Of a stretch of DNA of 64,000 nucleotides, positions 54,301-64,000 are shown piece by piece. Origin of the DNA: Trichobilharzia regenti (Eukaryota > Platyhelminthes > Trematoda > Strigeidida > Schistosomatidae); contig OX235264.1 in assembly GCA_944472135.2 (NCBI GenBank), positions 87,368,319 to 87,432,318 of the forward strand. Direction: 5' to 3'. Below the pieces are notes generated by a model. It was given only the letters and a program-made list of their open reading frames with translations. It made no database searches and was not told the DNA's origin. Each line of letters begins with the position of its first letter. Position 1 is the stretch's first letter. The position numbers and the translations under genes are program-made.

Positions 54301-56595
54301 GATGTTATAACCAGTTACTACCTGTGGCCATGTTACTGCATGGAAGTATAGTCAAATGCTGCATTTTGTATACCTTAGGTCATACTATTGTACGTAGTGG
54401 TTTTTGGTAGTTGCGGGTGCCTTATTAATCGGTCTTAGCTCTGTTAATATCGTGTATATCTTAGAAGTTAGTGCACCTTCTCCTGCTAAATTCCTCTTAT
54501 TAACCATGCAAAAAATTTATTTGACGCATAGCCTAGTACATCAACATACAGTTGTTAGTAGGATTATTCATCTTGTCCAGTTTATTATTTGGGGGTTATA
54601 AAGCTAATTCACCGCTGCAAATAGTGAGCGAACACTAAGACGTTGGCAATTTAAATTACTAACGGTATCTCAGGCTTAGTGTTTCCGTTATTACCGTTTT
54701 TTATTTCTCCATGTTTGTTTTCATCGCAGTTATTTCCAAAGTCCCTTGTTCTGAGTGTGGATAGTAATAAAACAAATTTAATGAAAGGGAATTACTATTG
54801 GACTAAACGAAATTTTAACTATAACTATTCGGTATAAAAGTGCTAAACGTGTGAATACTATCACGATTCGAATTAAATGATAGTTTTTTAAGAGTTTTAT
54901 TTTCCGTCAAATAAATAAGATATAGTGATTATAAATAGTGAGTCAAGTTTTTATTTTCATTGGTTTCACAGTCAATTCACTGTATATTCGGATCGTGCTC
55001 TACTTATAAAGCTGTAAGTTAGGATTACCTAAGTGCTGATATATATGAATCATTAAGTTTCTAAATATCGTTTTTATCGGTATCTGACGGCCAAGTCTTA
55101 CTGATCAAGTTATATTTTTGAAGTGTGACATTCTCGTTGCAGTTATTCCACTTAATCAATACCTTTAGCTACTGTTCACTGTCGCTAAACACTCAAGAAT
55201 TGACCTTGAAGGTTTATATTTGCCAACAGTCCTTACTGTACTTTCGTTTATGATAGCTAAAGTCATTTTTATACCCTTTCTGTTTTTCAACCGTTTAGCC
55301 AGGAGTTTAAGCATCAATATATTTGTTTTGATAGACTATGAATAAGAGCATTGTTCATAATCTTATCGTAGCTGTAACTCTAAACGTATCAATTGAATTT
55401 TTGTGGCGGCGAGTGTTTAGCCACATCACTTTTTTGTTTCATCATAAAATATTCCTCTAGCATCGTGGTTCATTGACCTTAATTCAATTTCAAATCAATG
55501 GGTTGCAGGTGCATCTACTGGGGCCTGGGATTGCTGGTAATATCTCTGACATTTGTACAATATACCACGAAAACGCATATATTTTTAATAAGTTGCCTAC
55601 ATTTATCTCCTCCATAGATAAACAATATATTTACTGTTATTCTTTTGTGATTTAAACGTAGCCCGTGGCTGCTTTATAATTCTGCATTCAATTTTTGGTT
55701 ATTATATGACTATTCTCTCACACTCATCAATTCTGTTTAGTGGTCGTACTTCTCAGTATTTCCTAGAGTTGAATTACTTTACTGTTAAGCGTTCCAGCTT
55801 CTCTTTCAGAAAAGCATTTAGTAATATACCTTTTTTTACCATATAATATTTCAGATATTCGATCATTGTTTCACTTTGCTTTTCAATTTTCTTACTACCT
55901 CAGCAACTAATGTGCATACAGAAGCGAATGATAGTTCTCTTCCAAAGGTCTCAGAATCACTGTCTAGTATTGTAAAGTTGAAGGAGTTTGATTTTGATGA
56001 ATCTACGAATCAACCACTAATTCCTGCTGTTCCACTTGGTTCTGCAGCACCAATTCGACGCCTCGCAGGTAGTACCAGAAACCCACCTCGTCAACCACGT
56101 GTAGCCAGTATGGATAAAATATTAAATGACTTCTTTAAGGCTCGCAAAGAACCATCTTCACCTGTAGTTACTACAGAAGTTTCCACCACATCTGTTACTG
56201 CAAAATCGAATAGTCAGTCAATGGAATTTTCTCAAGCAACTCGTTTTTCTTCTGAAACAAACAAAGAAAGTCCTGAAGAAGATAAACAAGAAGCTCTTGC
56301 TATTAAATTGGCAAAAACTTCAATGTCTCCACAAGTTCCTTGTAGCAGTTCAGATAATTTGTCTTCTGATTTTGTAGCATCACACAATAACAGCAACATA
56401 CTACATTTTTCAACTGATCAAGGGAATCCAGTCTTTTGTAATTCAGGTGAAAACGCACCTAACGAAACAAAAATGGAATGTAGTAAAAAAGAAGAGACAG
56501 AAAAGCTCGTGGACAACAGAAATTCTTCTGATCCCCCTAATACTGATGTATCAGATAACCGAATGCCTCAGACAAATATTCATACTGTGCTTTAA
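51392..56595 (+). CDS. PAGR1: PAGR1/PA1-like subunit of MLL3/4 complex
   Basis: Two exons, 51392-51566 and 55904-56595, separated by a 4.3-kb intron. Donor GAAA|GTAAGT and acceptor TACCTCAG|CAACT join in phase 1, giving 288 residues. Exon 1 encodes an acidic start and GLSLEDLLPFYDSVAKNEPL, comparable to the helical segment of vertebrate PAGR1. Exon 2 has the short KEFDFDE motif (85-91) and MDKILNDFFKARK (128-140), which match the EFDFDDE and LDKVLSDM segments of PAGR1 as I recall them. The remaining 140 residues are low-complexity Ser/Asn/Glu. PAGR1 is a nuclear subunit of KMT2C/D H3K4 methyltransferase complexes. The motif order supports the call, but the family is short and poorly conserved. 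An extra internal exon cannot be excluded. Confidence 0.65.
51567..55903 (+). other. intron of PAGR1-like gene
   Basis: 4337 nt. Apart from the SINE dimer at 52389-53029 I recognise nothing in it. Several short open frames (for example 53333-53578, 54404-54601) look non-coding. Confidence 0.6.
52389..53029 (+). repeat. dimeric SINE B2 insertion with 11-bp target duplication
   Basis: TGAAACTAGGG occurs at 52389-52399 and again at 53019-53029. Between them, 52400-53018 is about 1.6 copies of a 395-bp unit: head and hammerhead tail (52400-52623), linker (52624-52794), then head and tail again (52795-53018), nearly identical. Each head has GGGTTCGAAACCC. In each hammerhead (first: 52525-52573) stem I is GTACTG/CAGTAC and the core reads CCGATGA, only U4 changed. 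Confidence 0.85.
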
Positions 56596-56759
56596 GACGA
56601 GAACACATCATTCCGTTACAATCACTCAGCAGTATAATCTCCCCGACAATGAATTGACCACTTTCGTCCTCTTATTATAATAATGTATATATGTATTTAG
56701 AAACATTATTTCATCATGTTACTCAGTTTTTTCAAGGCAATTGTATACTTTTTTCTTCT

Positions 56760-56765
56760 AATAAA
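56760..56765 (+). terminator. poly(A) signal of PAGR1-like gene
   Basis: AATAAA 165 nt after the stop codon, within an AT-rich stretch and preceded by a T-rich run. No earlier AATAAA was noticed after the stop. Confidence 0.6.
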
Positions 56766-57539
56766 TATTTAGTACGACTTCTATCTTTTTTTATAATCAT
56801 CGGACTGAGCATATTTTGGCCATGAAGTCATGAGTTCGAACCCAGTTCCATGTGCTTTACTGAAAATAACCAAACACTGTCCTAAGTCTCATTAAGGTAA
56901 ATATAGCTCATACTCTTGTATATGAAGCTCGTACCAGGTATATGCAAAGGATTGTTTGTTATGTTGAGTAGTGTAAGTGCAGCACTTTTTCCTAGTCATA
57001 GTTACTACTTTTAGTAGTGAGTGAATTATTATTATTATTCCAGGTTCAAGAAATAGTGATATAGCATATTGTTAGCTGAATATTTTGTGTAAATTTGGTC
57101 TGGAGCAGTCAGTTGAACAAAATGTCTAAAATTTCTTCCTATGTCAGATGCATCTTATTAGCAACTTCAAGACTTTCTATTGATAGGTTTCAGTACACCG
57201 CACAAATATATTATGTCGCTTAACTTAACCAGTGTATTCAAAAAAATTGATCAATAAACTTTGTACACCAATAAAAGATTAGAAAGCTCGCTGAAGTTAT
57301 CATCGGATGACCTCTGATTCTACTTAATGCATTTTTGAAATAAACTGTCTAAGCTTACCGCTTCACAAGTAAAAATATGGAGTCTAACGGAATCACTGAA
57401 CCTCAGAGCATAGAGCGTGATATCTTTGAATTTTAATTCCTAGTCATCCTGAGGTAATAAGTGGTTAGTTTTATGGGAGACAAAAAATGGTAATGCGACA
57501 TAACTTCTTAGTTCAACTTTCCTAAAGAGAATAAATATA
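56766..57539. other. no gene recognised
   Basis: AT-rich. A single GAGTTCGAACCCAGTTCC near 56831 suggests a tRNA-like SINE relic, too weak to call. Confidence 0.45.
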
Positions 57540-58125
57540 TTTTTATTCAAGTATTGGTTTGTAGAGACTTGGTTGATTGGTTACAGGATTTCATCATGAG
57601 CTGACATTAGTTAGAGAACCATTGGAAAACCTGGGAGTACTGGACAGCTGTTTCGTCCTTAGCATAAGAAGCAAAGAATAAAGAATTAGAATATTTCACT
57701 ACATTAAAATCCTGTAACCAATCTATTAAATCCCTATAAACCAACACCTGAATACCAATGAGATGCTCACTAGCGACCGGTCCTATTCAGGTAGGTAGTT
57801 ACCTGGGGTTCCAGTGGGAAGTCGTGACCAGTAGGGTGCAGCAGGTCGGGTGTGAGGACAAATGCTCGCCGAAGACATTGGCTAGCGGTTGCGCTATATC
57901 GTGAATTGGCAGAAGTTGGAATTCATGGGCCATTGGATCGGGTCCCAGTGGCTTAATGGTATACGAGCTCGCCTTGTAACCGGAAGGTCCTGGTTTCGAA
58001 CCCCGGTGGGTACGCACTACTGAAGAGTCCCAAACTAGGACGAAATAGCTGTCCAGTACTTCCAGATTTTCCAATGGTTCTCTAACTAATGTCAGCTCAT
58101 GATGAAATCCTGTAACCAAATATGT
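57540..58125. repeat. SINE B1 pair in opposite orientation
   Basis: A minus-strand tail fragment (57555-57660) and a full plus-strand copy (57780-58110) with linker, tRNA-like head (GGTCCCAGTGGCTTAATGG; B box GGTTTCGAACCCC) and hammerhead-like CTACTGAAGAGTCCC...GACGAAATAGCTGTCC. A foreign stretch (57661-57710) separates the two. Confidence 0.75.
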
Positions 58126-58369
58126 TTTTGTTTGGGATACTAAATCTCTTTCACCAATTGTGTAAAAGGTAATGATAGTACTCGGTAAGTGGAGCTAGTT
58201 TTGAACTGTTGGTCGAGCTGTTGAAGGTTGAGTACCTAAGACAAATTACATTTCTATGAATATTTTTTTTATATCACTAGAGTGAAAGGAAAGATTTCGA
58301 GTTACAGGATAGACTTTTGTACAATTATTGAATCATATCAGAAGTTCTACACCAAACTAGGCTGTGGCC

Positions 58370-58505
58370 GGACACTAAGTTGGTAAAGAGGAAAGGCTAC
58401 GCATGAGGCTAGCAACCTCATCCTGTAAAAATAAACGCCACTGCTACTGAAACTTCAAAACTGCAGCTTGAAGCCCTATGTTCCACTGGGAAGGTGAAGG
58501 AATGA
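58370..58505 (+). repeat. SINE family D, headless 3' part
   Basis: Body (CATGAGGCTAGCAACCTCAT) and RTE-like tail (GAAGCCCTATGTTCCACTGG) without the tRNA-like head. Confidence 0.75.
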
Positions 58506-59965
58506 ATTGAATTATATATTATATCCGTCCGTGGTAATAGATTATAACTTAATTCACAGGATTTTGTAATCGTGTAATCATATCGATGAAACTAGCCTTA
58601 GTTACTCGGAAAAAATTTCTTTTATGAAGACATATAAGGTGATCATATTACATAATTCACCAGCATAACTAAGTAAGCATGTAAGGTCATTTATGGAATT
58701 CACATTTCTGACTATACGTGTAAAGTGTCTAGTTCAATGCATTAATTAGCTCTTTGTGTTATAGAACAATGTACGTTGTCTTCAGTCTTCATAGTTAAAT
58801 CAACATAAAAGTGTTCAGGCAAGACGAAAGTTTTTTTTCTTTCAACGCTTATACTACACTTCCGTGTACTCAATGGACAAAATTAGCCATACAATCGATT
58901 CGCAACATCCCATATCAAACTAACAAGACAGAAATGTGTATTTAACAAATATACATTCATAAGAAGAATATTGTATACTCTTTATTCAAGTATTTTTAAT
59001 ATTATCACAGATTTCATCTTCCTTTCTTTGACTGAGCAAAATTTTATCAAACCGAAAAAAGAAAACAACAACCGTGGAAGATGAAAACAATGTTAGATAG
59101 TTAATCTTTAACATTTCTACATATGGAACTGTATATTGATCAATGGACGCAAATCAATAAGTATATTGTTTAGATATACTAATCAAAAGAAAAAGGGAAA
59201 AGAGTAATAAAGTAGTTAGGAAAACATTATGGTAGGCTATATATTATTAGCATAAGTACATACAATGTGTATTATATATTACCAACGAACATACCATTTT
59301 TCGTTTTATATTTAATACAGTGACAAATTTAGCCAGTTCTCCCTTATCACTTGAATAAAGATATGTCTGCATACATAGGAGGATATGTAGGTAAAATACG
59401 AGTTACTGTTTGTATACACATGTGAATGCGTAAGCGAATTTTCGAGTACTTTTATATTAGTTCAAAATGGGGGTGTATATAGGAAGAAAAAAAAACACGA
59501 AAGCGAAATTGTTCATTAAATTAAAACAAATAAGTGATGCAGACTGAATACTCTATTTATAAGATAGATATTCATTACATCAGTGTGATGGAGAAGTCAT
59601 TCAGTGTCTGAGTAGTATAAATCCGTACAATCTGTTTATTTTCTTAATTTTCTCCACTTCTTTAATTTTATTGTATTGATAGTTGAACACTGTCCAATGT
59701 GTGTGTGTGTGTGTGCATACTTTAATCTGTTTGAATGATTGTGTGACGTTAGGTGATGCATATTTATTAGTGAATGATGTAGCAATAATAATAATAGTAA
59801 TAATCGTTACTGCTTGTTTTTATTACTCATAAAATATGAAAACAAGAGAATTTAGCTTAAAACAGGTAGAAATTACCTCATAATCACTACTACCTGCTTC
59901 AATTTGTTGCCTATTCCAACACACATTAAAACATAGTTTCCCTCTCTCTTTTTGTAAATTGTACA
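58506..59965. other. no gene recognised
   Basis: AT-rich with GT microsatellite at 59699-59714. It would be 3' flank of the minus-strand gene ending at 59981. Confidence 0.5.
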
Positions 59966-59968
59966 TGA

Positions 59969-59974
59969 TTTATT
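59969..59974 (-). terminator. poly(A) signal of the minus-strand gene
   Basis: AATAAA on the minus strand, 6 nt past the TAA stop at 59983-59981. Confidence 0.65.
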
Positions 59975-59980
59975 TATACA

Positions 59981-60299
59981 TTAAAATGGATAAAGATTGT
60001 GTTGTGAACGTTTACGTTGTGAATTTTTTGACTTTTTATGTCGATCATTTGAACTTGTTATCATGTCTGTAGATGATTTTGTTAATGATGGTAGAAATGG
60101 TCGTAGACCAATTGAATAGGCTTGTGTAATTTTACGTAAATTTAAGTCATGTTGATGTTGTTGATGTGATTGTGAATTGTTAGTATTTTTTGATGAAGTT
60201 GACAAATCATTTGATGGTTCAAAGACAGCAATATTATTATTTCCTGATAGACTTTTTGCTGAACGTGTTCTCTGAATTTGATTCAACTCATTGTTCATT
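59981..60299 (-). CDS. terminal exon of an unrecognised gene
   Basis: On the minus strand an AAAACAG acceptor (G at 60300) precedes an open frame of 105 residues that ends at TAA with AATAAA just beyond. The product is hydrophilic: RTRSAKSLSG near the start, a Ser/Asn/Gln/His-rich middle, then LRKITQAYSIGLRPFLPSL and a very basic end (RHKKSKNSQRKRSQH), which could be a nuclear localisation signal. I recognise no domain. It may be a last exon read from an upstream donor beyond 60300 or, less likely, a short gene starting at the ATG at 60298. No convincing upstream exon is visible in the window. Confidence 0.55.
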
Positions 60300-60389
60300 C
60301 TGTTTTAATTTTTAAAAGAGAGAAGACAAAAATAAAACGGGTGATTATATGGTATATTTCATTTTTGAAAAAGCACCACCTGATTTATC

Positions 60390-60745
60390 CAGTGGGTATT
60401 AGGACGTTTCAATAAATAGGTCGGAATATACCAGCATTATTTCGGGGGAAATTCAATAATATACGCTTAACTTACTGCCTCCATTTAATTTACTACATTG
60501 AGTAGATATCAGTGTCAAGCTACACTTTCTGATGCAAGTACAGTAAATGTAACTCAGTTCAAGAGCATAATGCCACCGATAATATGTACGCCGGAAAGAA
60601 ATTTTCTAATGTGAAATTCCATTTTAAAAAGATACAAAAGACATAGTTTGTCATTAAAGCACCATAGCAACGGGATACGACGCTACAATTAGCGGGAATA
60701 TGCAATAAAGCCACCCTTAAGAAAAGCCATTGCGGGAGATCCATT
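60390..60745. repeat. unnamed interspersed repeat, uninterrupted copy
   Basis: Matches 33085-33412 joined to 33768-33810 and lacks the LTR found there. The junction region here reads AATAAAGCCACCCTTAAG. Confidence 0.75.
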
Positions 60746-61205
60746 TAACTGAATGGTATACAAGCTTACCTTGTACTCGGAAGGTCCTGCGTTGGAATCC
60801 CAGTGGGTGCGTACTGTCGATGATTCCCAAACAAGGCTGATGAGACAGGTGTCTAGTACTCCGTGGTTTTTAATGGTTCTCTAACTGATATTAATCCGTG
60901 GTTAAATTCGAAAAAACAAATCAAATCCTTACAAATCAACTCTTAGAAAATTAATCTGACGGTCGCTAGTGACTTGCTACAGGATGGAGTTCCAGTGAAA
61001 GGTACATCCAGTCGAGATGTGAGGATGGATTTTACGCCGGTGACATTAGTTGGTGGTCGCGCTATAATCACGAATTCGTAGAAGTTAAAAATCATGGGCC
61101 ATTGAATCGGTCCCCTGTGGCTGGATGTTATAAGAGCTTGCCTTATAACCGGAAGGTCCTAGGCTTGAACCATGGTGGTGAGTGCGTACTGCTGATGATT
61201 CCCAA
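60746..61205 (+). repeat. tandem SINE B2, two diverged units
   Basis: The first unit (60746-60905) and the second (61065-61205) are separated by the same linker type as in the 52.4 kb dimer (TTAATCTGACGGTCGCTAGT). The second is cut at CCCAAAAT, where a piece of the unnamed repeat begins. Confidence 0.7.
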
Positions 61206-61320
61206 AATTTTTTAATGCAAAATATCATTTAAAAAACATGTAATTCAACAACCATAGCAACGGACTACAAGACTACAATTAGCAGGGACATACAATAAAG
61301 TCAGTCAAATAAAAAAAGAG
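61206..61320. repeat. unnamed interspersed repeat, partial third copy
   Basis: CCATAGCAACGGACTACAAG and ACTACAATTAGCAGGGACAT match the 60660 and 33360 regions. Confidence 0.6.
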
Positions 61321-62449
61321 TGAAGACATTAGTGATTGTAATAAATTTTTTAGTGGTGGATTTTTATGTTTTGTAGGTTTCGTCAAAATTACAGCGCCGA
61401 TTAAATTGTATAACTGACCTAACGTAAAATGTTATTTGTTAAATTATCAAACAGTAGGTTGAATAGCACCTCATATGATCTACTTTCAATTGCCAACACA
61501 CAATCCAAAAAGTTTATTGACAAACTTAACAACTAAGGTCGTATCAGAAAGTATATCAGCTGACAATATTACATTTTACTAACGAATGTATAAAAAGATT
61601 ACAGGTTTACTACGATAAGTGTTTTTCTTCTATTGGTACGCACATGAAGTGGAATAACACAGTAAGCAACGTTTAGACTGTAAATATTTATCATTTGAAG
61701 TGGTTAGGATAAGTGTTGTGCAGTATACTGCTTTCTTCGGAAAGCAATATGATCATTTGAAATGGTACAGTTACGTGACAGATTATAAACTGGACTAATG
61801 AAAACTGTCTCACTGTACGAATGACAGTTATAATAAAGAAAAAGTCATCTGCATTTAGAATTAAAAATAAAAGTTGTAAGGTTACGTAGTACTCAGTGGC
61901 ACGCAGCTTCACCAGAGTCGTCTTTCAAGATCATCTAAAAGGTGAGGCCAAATAGTACAAAGGGCATCAAGTTTCAGCATTTGTGTATGGCGGAGGTGTT
62001 GGAAATTCGTCAATACAACACCGAACTCTGTATACTGAGAAAAAAGTTTGTCCAGTCTCTTATTCTACCATGGTTTTAACACCTCTTCACCAATCGTTCC
62101 CTGTAAATTTCTAATTTTGTTTTTACTTTAATAATTAATTCACTATTGTCACTTTCATATGCTCCTTTTGTACATTATCTGATCGTCTTCACACTTGTTA
62201 AATGGACACTCAACTACCTTTTTTTCGCAGTCAGTAACAATTTTAACCTTATCAAATTTCTAACTCTTTCTTCTTTTGTGCTATTGAATATTATGTAATT
62301 TACAATTTTTATTTTTACTTCTAAAGCCACTTCCGAGTAATCATATGCATTTATGTGAATTAGGTGAATGTACCCCCTAAATAACTAGTTAGGCTACAAG
62401 TCCTATATATCCTGTGTTGGATTGTAGAAATTTGACTGATTGACAGAAA
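61321..62449. other. no gene recognised
   Basis: AT-rich; nothing recognised. If the 60299 exon belongs to a longer gene, this is intron. Confidence 0.5.
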
Positions 62450-62610
62450 TTAGAATTCATGGATTATTGGATTCCGGTCATGTGACTGAATGGTTACTGT
62501 AACCCGAAAGTCCTCTATTCAATCTTTGAAGCGATTATGCGTGTGTATTACTAAAGTGTCAAAAAATAAGGACGAAACAGCGCTGTTCAGTGTTCTTCTA
62601 ATTGATTTCG
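62450..62610 (+). repeat. old SINE family B copy
   Basis: AATTCATGG...TTGGATTCCGGTC, a decayed tRNA-like head (GTGACTGAATGGTTACTGTAA) and AAGGACGAAACAGCGCTGTTC mark a strongly diverged unit. Confidence 0.55.
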
Positions 62611-64000
62611 TTTAATGAAAAAAAAACTTTGAAATCTTATTTCCTTTATGCAGTCAACACTACGTACAAAAATCGGTCACCCACCCACCTGATGGTAAAT
62701 TATTTATCTGTTCGAGCTTAATTATTTTTAAAAAAAATTATAGTGATTGAAATATACCAGTCACATGGATATAATGGAGCCTTGAAAAAATGAGTAGAGA
62801 AACACTTGTACATTTTTTGTCTTCGAAGTCAATCAGCGAGAGATTCTGTTTGGCTTAGGTTTTCTGTTTGTCGACACTCAACACTAAAGTGTAACTGTAA
62901 TCTTGAGGCGAATTATTTGCTGAAGTCAGCAGCATTTACCACTAAGCTATTAAAGATATGACTGAAAAACCAAATGCCATGAGAAAGAAAATTGGTGTTG
63001 ACACTGTTCTGTTCTCCTCAGGTGGGGGTAGCACTGACGATGTCTGAACTACAATGAAATATTTGCCTAGTGTTTCTCTAAAAAGTATTGAGTCATGATT
63101 AGAAGCATTGCAGTCATATAACAATTTGAGAACTAGTATTTATGCGGTTGTAATTTTAAATTTAGTATTCATTATTATATTTAGCACACAAATACTCAAA
63201 ATCTAAATTTATCGAGTATTTTGCGTAATATGGTTCATTATCAATGATCAGGGTTTTGTTGAAGTAAACATAAAACTCCTAATTCTGACCAGTAAACTCT
63301 TCTAGACATTGTTTATTCTAATTTAGAGTGAATTCATCAATTGAGCAATACTACCAGTTAAGCGATCATCATTTGATGTAAATTAAAATGTCATATAAAA
63401 GCTTTGAGAGTTAAATTGGAATTTGTAATTGAAATTACACTAACTGACTGACTGACAGAATTAATGTGATAATAAACACTATGTGGTGTCTAGCTACCTG
63501 CGATGCTCAATAGCATATTTCACTAGTTGTTATATTAAAATTAGTAAGAAAAAGATTCTCTAGGGTCTTGTTTTCTTCCCATGGTATTATTAAACATCTC
63601 GAAATATTCCGGAGGAAATAGTTTCTGTTTAAAGTAGTTTTTGTCATATATATACACACATATATTTAAGCGTCTTTCTTACTTATTGGTAAGTATACTT
63701 ATAAGGTGATTCTTTTCACTAATCTAGTCTACACAGTGTCACTCAAATATTAAAGGTTGACTGAGAAAAGAATAAGCAAACATACTAGAAATAAAAAGGA
63801 GGATTGTAATTTCAAAGAATTCAAAAGAAGAGCTATTTGCCTTTATTAAGTACTTAAACAAACAAACAAATTTAAATAATTACTGAATAATATGAAGTAA
63901 TCATTAAATTTAATGATAAAATATTATTCATAAAAATGTACAACAGTCGCCTCTCTATACACAATATTGAGGAGTAAATGTGTTATATAACTGATGTGGT
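62611..64000. other. no gene recognised
   Basis: AT-rich; nothing recognised up to the window edge. Confidence 0.5.

Overview
The window looks like repeat-dense nuclear DNA from a blood fluke (Schistosoma or a close relative). The base composition is AT-rich, genes are few and split by introns, one intron is only 32 nt long, and short tRNA-headed repeats carry hammerhead-ribozyme motifs of the Sm-alpha type known from schistosomes. RTE, CR1, BEL/Pao and Gypsy-type retroelements are all present, as known in this genus. The species cannot be named from the sequence alone.

Four host genes can be supported. On the minus strand, 12818-10349 holds the first two coding exons of an NK-class homeobox gene. 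It is cut at the Q44/V45 homeodomain intron, and the rest was not found in the window. On the plus strand, 50638-51293 encodes a complete TM2D2-like membrane protein (207 aa, two exons). Only 98 nt downstream begins a second plus-strand gene (51392-56595, two exons, 288 aa) that resembles PAGR1/PA1, the small subunit of MLL3/4 COMPASS complexes. The spacing, a possible poly(A) signal and an unpaired splice acceptor between the two suggest a trans-spliced gene pair. On the minus strand, 60299-59981 looks like the terminal exon of an unrecognised gene running in from the right.

The rest is mobile DNA and unassigned sequence. 1-9.2 kb: SINE-like repeats, a fold-back repeat and an RTE 3' end. 9.2-10.3 kb: an RTE fragment lying 80 bp from homeobox exon 2. 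13.5-29 kb: SINEs in direct and fold-back arrangements, plus two RTE copies. 29.0-32.2 kb: a nearly full-length RTE with a preserved endonuclease half and a shattered 3' half. 33-36 kb: a solo LTR, CR1 scraps and a Gypsy-type gag fragment. 37.35-41.24 kb: a gag-only BEL/Pao-like LTR element. 42.3-43.9 kb: RTE and LTR remnants. 45.5-50.3 kb: a CR1-type element with a long open ORF2 and a 66-A tract in ORF1. 52.4-53.0 kb: a dimeric SINE inserted with an 11-bp target duplication in the PAGR1 intron.

The most unusual signal is the set of short repeats. Three sequence-distinct families share one plan: a tRNA-like promoter head followed by a hammerhead fold whose stem III is an 8-nt palindrome. Almost every copy has a damaged catalytic position. 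A fourth family has a tRNA-like head and a tail matching the RTE 3' end.
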